Source: JAKBCQ01 sp021807585
GTDB taxonomy: Bacteria; Planctomycetota; Planctomycetia; Isosphaerales; Isosphaeraceae
Direction of reading: 5' to 3'
DNA length: 33,657 nucleotides
Assembly (NCBI GenBank): GCA_027325115.1
Contig: DAHWFG010000632.1
Span: 1 to 33,657 of the forward strand
Within the stretch, counting starts at the first letter, position 1. Each line of letters begins with the position of its first letter. The translations under genes were made by a program, and so were the position numbers. Below the pieces are notes generated by a model that ran no database searches, was not told the DNA's origin, and saw only the letters and a program-made list of their open reading frames with translations. This document shows, one piece after another, positions 16,284-22,934 of this stretch.

Positions 16284-17918
16284 TTGAAGATCGACCAGGA
16301 GAAATCGACCGCGTGGGTTTGGCGCGCGATCGAATGGTGGGGTTATCCCCGCTCGATCGCCGAAATTCGCTTCCGCGACGTCGCAATCGTTCTCGTAATC
16401 GCCTTGGCCGTATGGGGTTATGTCGACGTCAGGCGGCGCGGCAGGGTCGTCCCCGGCCGCGAAGACGCGCACATGACCGATTTCACGGTCTACACCGCGG
16501 CGGGCGCGGCGTTCTTCAACGGCCAAGACCCATACGAAGTTACTAATGTAAGAAAATGGTATTATCTTTATCCTCCTCTCTTCGCGATTCTCGTCTCTCC
16601 GTTATCAAGCCTTGCGACCGAAGATCAAGTGTCGGTTTGGTTTATGATCAGCGTCGCGGCGGCTTTCGGGTGTTATTTCGAATGCCGCAAGATCTGGAAC
16701 GGGCTCGACGCTCAGCGTGATCGAAGCGGCTTTTCGAACTGTAAGATCCCCGCGCGGTTAATCGGAATCGGCGCGGCGCTTACGGTCTTTTTGCCGGCGC
16801 TAGAATGCCTACAGCGCGGACAGCTTGGGATCGCGCTCGTTTATCCTCTTTTGCTCGGATATCGGCTCGTGCTCACGGGAAGCTCGCGCTCGGTCCGCAT
16901 TCTCGGCGGATTCACGCTCGCGGCGCCCGTCGTCATGAAGCTCATCCCCGCGCTCCCGGTCGGATTCTTAATTCTACAATTGTGGGGGAGCCGGTTCTTC
17001 ACGAAAAGGCTCGACGCTCCGCGGGGGGACGACGGCCGGGGCGAATCGACCGGGGTGTATGACGGCCGGGGCGAATCGACCAGAGCCGACCCGGCGCGAT
17101 CGGCTTTCGCGGTTTCGGCGGGGTTTGCTTTCGGCGTTCTCTTCTTCGCGTTCCTGTTCCCCGCGGCGTGCGTGGGCGGTCACGATACGATCAAGCATAC
17201 AAGAACATGGTTGAACAAGATGGTTTTCAATCAAGACGCGGGTCGGGAGAACAAGTTCGACATCGACACGGGAACGAATCAAAGCCTTTCGAACGCGTCG
17301 TTCTTGCTCGCCGCCAAGCTGCGCGGCGGACCCGTCGCCGATTTTAACAAGCAAACGCGCAACGACTGGATGGACACGGTGCGCGCGATCGCCGAGCGTC
17401 GTCGCGCCGATCACCTCACCCGCGGAGTCGTTCTCGTCGCCCGGGTCGTCGTCCTGGCGCTTCTTTCGCTGGTTTCGCTGTTGATGATCCGTCGCGGCGA
17501 CTTCGCGGGCCAGGCTGCGTCGTTCGGGCTCGCTTCGGCGGCGATCGTCCTCGTCTCGCCTGTCGCATATCGACATTATTTTGTGTTCATGCTTCCCGCG
17601 GTGTTATTCGCTCCCCGCGTTCTCGCGCTCGCGGGGCGAACGAAAACCGCGATCGTCGCGGCGATTTTTCCCGCGGCGCTTACCTGGATTTATTTTCTCA
17701 CCAAACAATGGACGGGCGCGTACGGAATGGAGGGGCTTGGAATCGCGGCGTGGTATTTCGCGGTCGTCGCGGCGATCCTGCCGATCAAACTCCCGCGTCG
17801 AGCGGTCGAACCGTCCGATCGGTCGTCGGCCGCTCCGATCGTTCAAAAACGAGAGGCGATCGATCAGAATCCAAAGTTCGCCAAGATCATCAGGAATGAT
17901 CAAGTTTTTGTAGATTGA
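16284..17918 (+). CDS. GT87-type membrane glycosyltransferase (DUF2029)
   Basis: The 544-aa protein is a polytopic membrane protein of the GT87/DUF2029 type, which uses polyprenyl-phosphate sugars in related enzymes. After a first membrane helix (about residues 34-46) comes the extracytoplasmic loop motif TDFTVYTAAGAAFFNGQDPY with a likely catalytic Asp at 66, then YLYPPLFAILVSPLS and about eight further hydrophobic segments. The start is TTG 16284: GGAGG stands 8 nt upstream, whereas an ATG at 16158 has no such site. An in-frame 30-bp duplication lies in a loop around residues 250-266. The acceptor and sugar are unknown. The C-terminal 30 residues are charged and probably cytoplasmic. Confidence 0.82.
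   Translation: MKIDQEKSTAWVWRAIEWWGYPRSIAEIRFRDVAIVLVIALAVWGYVDVRRRGRVVPGREDAHMTDFTVYTAAGAAFFNGQDPYEVTNVRKWYYLYPPLFAILVSPLSSLATEDQVSVWFMISVAAAFGCYFECRKIWNGLDAQRDRSGFSNCKIPARLIGIGAALTVFLPALECLQRGQLGIALVYPLLLGYRLVLTGSSRSVRILGGFTLAAPVVMKLIPALPVGFLILQLWGSRFFTKRLDAPRGDDGRGESTGVYDGRGESTRADPARSAFAVSAGFAFGVLFFAFLFPAACVGGHDTIKHTRTWLNKMVFNQDAGRENKFDIDTGTNQSLSNASFLLAAKLRGGPVADFNKQTRNDWMDTVRAIAERRRADHLTRGVVLVARVVVLALLSLVSLLMIRRGDFAGQAASFGLASAAIVLVSPVAYRHYFVFMLPAVLFAPRVLALAGRTKTAIVAAIFPAALTWIYFLTKQWTGAYGMEGLGIAAWYFAVVAAILPIKLPRRAVEPSDRSSAAPIVQKREAIDQNPKFAKIIRNDQVFVD
17031..17081 (+). repeat. In-frame tandem duplication in the GT87 gene
   Basis: A 21-bp sequence beginning GACGGCCGGGGCGAATCGAC is present at 17031-17051 and 17061-17081, a period of 30 bp. 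It encodes DGRGEST twice in a polar loop between two membrane segments. The repeat keeps the reading frame and is GC-rich, so replication slippage is the simple explanation. Confidence 0.8.
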
Positions 17919-18023
17919 TGTGCTAAAAAGAGCGTATTTTTATAGATTCCGATGCGAATAGGTCGATGCGTCGTTCGCGAATCGCCGTCCCGGTTATACC
18001 AAATAATCGCTCATATGATGGTA

Positions 18024-19196
18024 TCATGTGACGTCTCCTCGCGCCGTCGCGATCTCGCGATCCGCGGCCCAACGCGAGAGGTCGTCGCGCGCGATCGCCG
18101 CGGCGAGCATCTCGGGAAAAAGATCGGGAGTGCACGCGAAAACCGGGATCCCCAGCGAGGCGAAAGCCGAAGCCGCGGCGTGATCGTGGCAAGGCGCGCC
18201 TTGATCGGCGAGCGCCAAGAGACAAATCATCTGAACGCCCGCCGAAACTAACTGAGCGGCGATCTCAAACATCTTCATCTGCTCGCCCCCCTCAATTAAA
18301 TCGCTGATTAAAATCAGGATCGTCTCGGCGGGGCGTGCGATCACCCCCTGACAATACGCCAAAGCCCGGGCGATGTCGGTCCCGCCCCCAAGCTGAACGC
18401 CGAAAAGAAGTTCGACGGGATCGCTCAATTCGTCGGTCAGATCGACGACCGACGTGTCGAACACCACGACGCGGGTCGAAACCGCGGGAAGGCTCGCGAG
18501 CACCGCCCCCATGATCCCGGCGTACACGACCGAATTCTCCATCGACCCGCTCTGATCCACACATAATACGATATCACGCATCGATCGCCGCGTTCGGCCG
18601 CTTCCCAACCGGGTTTCGGGAACAATCGTTCGATAAGCGGGTTGATAATGTCGCAGGTTGGCTCGGATCGTTCGATTCCAGTCGATTTCGGAATACCTCG
18701 GCCGGCGATTCCGAGTCGATCGATCGAGCGCTCCCAGCACCGCCTGTTTCAATCGGTCGGCGAGCCTCCGTTCGATCGCCTCGACGACCGAGCGAACCAC
18801 CTGACGCGCCGTGTCGAGCGTCGCGGCGGGCATCGCCGATTTGAGCGCCACGATGCTCGCGACAAGATGCATATCGGGCTCGACCGCCTTGAGTAATTCG
18901 GGCTGATTAAGCAAATGTTTCAAATCCAACCGTTCAATCGCGTCTTTTTGAAGCAGCTTAACGACGGATGTCGGAAAATACTTGCGAACGTCCCCCAGCC
19001 AGCGCGCCACCCGCGGCGCCGACGCGCCGAACCCTCCCTGCGTTTGCTTCTCGTCGGCGTCGTACAGCATCGCCAGCGCCGCGTCGATCTCGGCGTCCAG
19101 CCCGTCAAGCCTCACCCCCGTCCCGTCGCACGAATCCCCTCCCAAAACGATCCGCCATCGATTTAAACGTTCTTCAGAATCGTTTAATTCTTCCAT
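18024..19196 (-). CDS. VWA domain protein of the MoxR-associated cluster
   Basis: The 390-aa protein has a helical N-terminal half (residues 1-190) and a C-terminal von Willebrand A domain from about 205. All metal-site (MIDAS) positions are there: DQSGS 214-218, T273 in GGGTDI and D299 in LISDLIEGG, so it should bind a divalent metal and a partner. No signal peptide or membrane segment is visible, so it is cytoplasmic. VWA proteins paired with MoxR ATPases usually act with the ATPase in assembling or remodelling a target, as in CoxD-CoxE and RavA-ViaA. It is last in a four-gene unit and its start overlaps the end of the DUF5682 gene by 13 bp, a sign of translational coupling. Confidence 0.9.
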   Translation of the reverse strand: MEELNDSEERLNRWRIVLGGDSCDGTGVRLDGLDAEIDAALAMLYDADEKQTQGGFGASAPRVARWLGDVRKYFPTSVVKLLQKDAIERLDLKHLLNQPELLKAVEPDMHLVASIVALKSAMPAATLDTARQVVRSVVEAIERRLADRLKQAVLGALDRSTRNRRPRYSEIDWNRTIRANLRHYQPAYRTIVPETRLGSGRTRRSMRDIVLCVDQSGSMENSVVYAGIMGAVLASLPAVSTRVVVFDTSVVDLTDELSDPVELLFGVQLGGGTDIARALAYCQGVIARPAETILILISDLIEGGEQMKMFEIAAQLVSAGVQMICLLALADQGAPCHDHAAASAFASLGIPVFACTPDLFPEMLAAAIARDDLSRWAADREIATARGDVT

Positions 19197-21712
19197 TTCA
19201 TTTCCTCTTTGATTTCTTGATTTCGATCATTTCCGATATATTCGAGCCCAAGCAAACGAGCGACGAGCGGCGCGACGAGCGCGGCGCGGCTCGCGTCGAA
19301 TTCGTGGCGATCGAGGTCGGCTTCGGTTCGACCGATCGTCGCCGCGGTCGTCGGCTTCAATGCTTCTCCTCGCGATCCCCTCGCGCGGCGCGAATCTCCA
19401 AGTTCCTTCGCCTTTTCTCCCAGGTTGCGCCGAAGCGGCGCATCGAGATCGGCGAACGTACGCCGCAGGATCGGCGCAAGATTGATAAACGAATCGTTCG
19501 ATATCGATTCCAGCCAATCGTCGACGATCGCGAAGAGCGCGTCGTCGTGATACAGCAAGTCGCCGTTCCCCTTGAAAAAACCCTCGATCCACGCCGCGGC
19601 GCGATCGGGCTCGACGGTCGCCGAAACGTCAAGCGACATCCTCCGTTCCACCTCGTTCGCTTCGATCGCGCGGGCGTCGAAGAGCGTCCGACAACACCTT
19701 CCCGCCACCTTCCGATGCGTCCGCTCGGCCAGGGCGATCTTGAACAACGCATCGGTCCAATCATGAATATGTTCAGGCTTATTGATTAAACGGATCGCCG
19801 AATCGGCTTTGACGATCGCTTCGAACGTCGTGTTCGCGGCGTCGTCGTCGAGCGCCAGACACGCGGGCGGCAGATTGATGCAGATCCGTGCAATCATCGC
19901 GTCGGTCGCGTGCTCAATTATATGATTATTAGATCCTCGAACGTCGCCGTACCGCGCCAGATTCGCCATCGGCGGAAGCGCGTTCATTAGTTGATCGACA
20001 TCGCCGACGACCGCGGCTGTATTTTCGAACCGTTTGATGATCGGTTCGATCGCGGCGGCGAGATCGGCGACGATCGTCCGGTCGACAAGCTCGGCGAGCC
20101 TGGGCAAATCGGAGACGCGGTCGGCGCGGTCGCACGCCTTCGCGGTCGCCGCGTCGACGATCGTCGAACCCCACCCCCCCGCCTCGATCAGGTCGATCTC
20201 AAATTCGGGTCGCCACTCGAGCCCCCACGCCTCTTTAAACGTTCCTTTCGTATTCGCATACGTTAAAACAGCCCATTCGATCTCCATAAGAGACAATCGA
20301 TGGAACAACCGGCTCCGTTCCAGGTCGTTTGGATCGCGCAGGTCGAGGGTCCGTGTCGTCGGATCGGGCGAGGCGACGAGTCGGAGCCGTTTCCTCAGCC
20401 GTTCGAAATCATCGCGCAACGGCGCGTGTGGAGTCGAGCTCGGCACTCCGCCGATCGTCTCTCCCACGATCAACTTTTTATGAATCAGTTGTAATGGGAT
20501 ATCATTATTAAAATAGAAGACGGCGCGGGTCGCCTCGACGAGTTCGCCGAGCCCCGGCGACGCTTTGCCGCGGAGCGCCGCGATCGCGTCGGCGAGCCGG
20601 ACCGCATCGATCACGCTCGCCGACGACGCGTCGAGCCCCTCGTTTCGCAACAGCCGCGCCGTCTTCGTCATCCAGCGGTCGACCACGCGATCGGGAACCG
20701 TCCATAAATGTTCATACCATCCTGGAGAGGCGATCCCCGCTCCGTAGCCGCTCGCCCGCGTGAGCCTGCCGTGCGTCCAGGGAATCCACGTCGCGGCCGT
20801 CTTGATCTTCTTCAATCCTTTCAGCAACCCCGCGTCGTCCTTCGCCTTGGGCCACGCCCGCGGAACGAGCGCGGGGGCGTGCCACGCTCCGCAGACGACC
20901 ACGATCCGCTTTCGTCCCTCGGCTTGCTCGGATCGAATGATTTGTCGCATACTTGCTTCTCGAATCCGTTCGTCAGGGTCGTCGCTTCGGTCGGCGAACG
21001 CCGAGCGAATCTCGGCCATCGCCTCGACGATCGAATCGAACCGATCGGCGCCGTCGCGTCTGTGCTCGACGACGTCCTCCCACCACTCCTCGCCGTCGTC
21101 GTAACCCGCGGCAAGGGCTAGCTCCTGAAGCGGATCGACCCGCGGCGCTCGTCGAGAATTGAACGATTCTTGATTCTCAGATTCCTTAGATTTATTTGTA
21201 TCATCATGATCCGATTTATCTGCGGGTTCCGAATCGACCGGTTCTTCGTTCGATTCGTCGTCGAATCCGCGCACGGCGAAGGGAGAATCCATGAAGCGGA
21301 CCGAGATTCCGCGATCGAGTGCAAAAACGATCGCGCGCCACTCGGGCGAAAACGAGGCGAACGGATAAAACGCGGCGCTTCGGGGCCGATCGGCGCGATA
21401 AACCAAAAGCGCGACGGGAGGCTTCATCGCGGGATCGGCGGCGAGCGGAATCAGCGAATCGGCGTCGGGAGGGCCTTCAATCAGCACCGAATCGGGTCCG
21501 ATCGCCTCAAGCGCGCGCACGACGCTCCGCGCCGATCCCGGTCCGTGATGTCGTACCCCCAGGACGAAAACCGCCGATTCGCCGCGATCGGCTTGCGCGG
21601 CCGCGACGCTCGCTCGTTCGTCTTCGCTTTTCCCCATAGAATCGCCATGTATGTATATGATAAGACGGTTTAATCGCCTTGTCCGATTTCCATTCAAACT
21701 GGATTGGCACAT
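19184..21712 (-). CDS. DUF5682 family protein, possible EreA/ChaN/TraB-like enzyme
   Basis: The 842-aa protein matches what I know as DUF5682, which travels with SWIM, MoxR and VWA genes. The N-terminal strand reads FVLGVRHHGPGSARSV (H55, H56), then VLIEGPPDADSLI (E79). Later come EWWEDVVEHR (209-218) and VVVCGAWHAPAL (H278). This set of His/Glu positions resembles the EreA/ChaN/TraB/TIKI group, so a metal- or haem-binding hydrolase-like core is inferred for residues 45-300. The remaining 540 residues are mostly helical and unrecognised. An acidic Asp/Glu/Ser insert lies at 150-185. The start at ATG 21712, 7 bp after the ATPase stop, is likely coupled; ATG 21637 is an alternative that better fits the domain edge. 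Confidence 0.85.
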   Translation of the reverse strand: MCQSSLNGNRTRRLNRLIIYIHGDSMGKSEDERASVAAAQADRGESAVFVLGVRHHGPGSARSVVRALEAIGPDSVLIEGPPDADSLIPLAADPAMKPPVALLVYRADRPRSAAFYPFASFSPEWRAIVFALDRGISVRFMDSPFAVRGFDDESNEEPVDSEPADKSDHDDTNKSKESENQESFNSRRAPRVDPLQELALAAGYDDGEEWWEDVVEHRRDGADRFDSIVEAMAEIRSAFADRSDDPDERIREASMRQIIRSEQAEGRKRIVVVCGAWHAPALVPRAWPKAKDDAGLLKGLKKIKTAATWIPWTHGRLTRASGYGAGIASPGWYEHLWTVPDRVVDRWMTKTARLLRNEGLDASSASVIDAVRLADAIAALRGKASPGLGELVEATRAVFYFNNDIPLQLIHKKLIVGETIGGVPSSTPHAPLRDDFERLRKRLRLVASPDPTTRTLDLRDPNDLERSRLFHRLSLMEIEWAVLTYANTKGTFKEAWGLEWRPEFEIDLIEAGGWGSTIVDAATAKACDRADRVSDLPRLAELVDRTIVADLAAAIEPIIKRFENTAAVVGDVDQLMNALPPMANLARYGDVRGSNNHIIEHATDAMIARICINLPPACLALDDDAANTTFEAIVKADSAIRLINKPEHIHDWTDALFKIALAERTHRKVAGRCCRTLFDARAIEANEVERRMSLDVSATVEPDRAAAWIEGFFKGNGDLLYHDDALFAIVDDWLESISNDSFINLAPILRRTFADLDAPLRRNLGEKAKELGDSRRARGSRGEALKPTTAATIGRTEADLDRHEFDASRAALVAPLVARLLGLEYIGNDRNQEIKEEMKWKN

Positions 21713-21719
21713 TACATCA

Positions 21720-22934
21720 TTATGTTATCTCACGGCAAGCGCGGTACATATCTTTCCAGCCGTCGCGTTCTTTGACGACGGTTTTAAGATATTCGAGCCA
21801 GACGACGCGATCCTGGACGGGGTCTTTGACGACGGCGCCGACGAGCCCCGCGGCGACGTCGCCGGCGCGGAGAACGCCGTCGCCGAAGTGCCCCGCGAGC
21901 GATAACCCTTGATTCAGCACCGAGATCGCCTCGGCGGTGCTCATCGTCCCAGTCGGTTGTTTGAGCTTCGTCTTGCCGTCGCTCGTCACCCCTTCACGAA
22001 GCTCGCGAAACACAGCGACGACGCGGCGGATCTCGTCGAGCCCCGCGGGCTCGGCGGGAAGCTCGAGCGCACGCCCCAAACTCTCAACCCTGCTGCGCAC
22101 GATCTCGACCTCCTCCTCCTCGGTCGCGGGAGTCGGCAGCACCACCGTGTTGAATCGACGTTTGAGTGCGCTAGAAAGTTCGTTCACACCTTTATCTTTG
22201 TTGTTCGCTGTCGCGATCACGTTGAACCCCTTGGTCGCGGGGATCTCGATCCCCAATTCGGGAACGGGTAACGTTTTTTCGGATAAGATTGTGATCAAAG
22301 AATCCTGCACGTCGGCGGGGATGCGCGTTAATTCTTCGACGCGAGTGATTTTTCCCTTGGTCATCGCGCGGAGGATCGGGCTCGAAACGATCGCCCGCGG
22401 CGACGGCCCCTCGGCGAGCAAGAGCGCGTAATTCCAGCCGTAGCGGATCGACTCCTCGCTCGTTCCCGCGGTCCCCTGCACGAGCAGCGTCGAATCTCCC
22501 GAGATCGCCGCGGCGAGGTGTTCCGAAACCCAGCTCTTCGCCGTCCCCGGAACCCCCAAAAGCAACAGCGCGCGGTCGGTCGCGAGCGTCGCGATCGCGA
22601 TCTCTATCAATCGACGATTACCGATATACTTGGGCGTAACCGTGAAACCGTTTTCAAGCTTTTCTCCCATCAGATACGACGCGACTCCCCGAGGCGAGAG
22701 CCTCCACCGCGGCGGACGTTTTCGATCGTCGAAGCGTTCGAGTTCGGCGAGTTCGTGCGCGAACTGCTCCTCGGCGAGCCGCCGTTGCCGATCGATCGGC
22801 GCCGCGGTCGATGTCGTACTCGGATGCGCCGCGGATTCGCCGTCCGCCCCCCTCGACGAATCCCCCGATTCGCCCGCTCCCGGCGCCGCCGTGTTCTTTC
22901 CGCGTGAATCTTTCGCGTTCGGCTTTACAGACAT
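21720..22934 (-). CDS. MoxR-type AAA+ ATPase
   Basis: The 404-aa ATPase has a disordered Ser/Ala/Gly-rich N-terminus (1-48) and an AAA+ core. Walker A is GVPGTAKS (127-134). The Walker B region reads KITRVEELTR (195-204), with Glu-Glu where most MoxR proteins have Asp-Glu. Sensor 1 is in ATANNKDKGVNELSSALKRRF, which also supplies the likely arginine finger (R259/R260). MoxR ATPases form hexamers that remodel target proteins together with a VWA partner, here the gene two positions downstream. Its ATG follows the stop of the SWIM gene with no gap; an AAGGAG 9 nt upstream lies inside the SWIM gene's last codons, so the two genes are translated from one transcript. Confidence 0.92.
   Translation of the reverse strand: MSVKPNAKDSRGKNTAAPGAGESGDSSRGADGESAAHPSTTSTAAPIDRQRRLAEEQFAHELAELERFDDRKRPPRWRLSPRGVASYLMGEKLENGFTVTPKYIGNRRLIEIAIATLATDRALLLLGVPGTAKSWVSEHLAAAISGDSTLLVQGTAGTSEESIRYGWNYALLLAEGPSPRAIVSSPILRAMTKGKITRVEELTRIPADVQDSLITILSEKTLPVPELGIEIPATKGFNVIATANNKDKGVNELSSALKRRFNTVVLPTPATEEEEVEIVRSRVESLGRALELPAEPAGLDEIRRVVAVFRELREGVTSDGKTKLKQPTGTMSTAEAISVLNQGLSLAGHFGDGVLRAGDVAAGLVGAVVKDPVQDRVVWLEYLKTVVKERDGWKDMYRACREIT

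Noticed and set aside
17924..17946. AAAAAG...TATTTTT between convergent genes as a bidirectional terminator
   Set aside because: The stem is only A-T pairs with a bulge and would not be stable.
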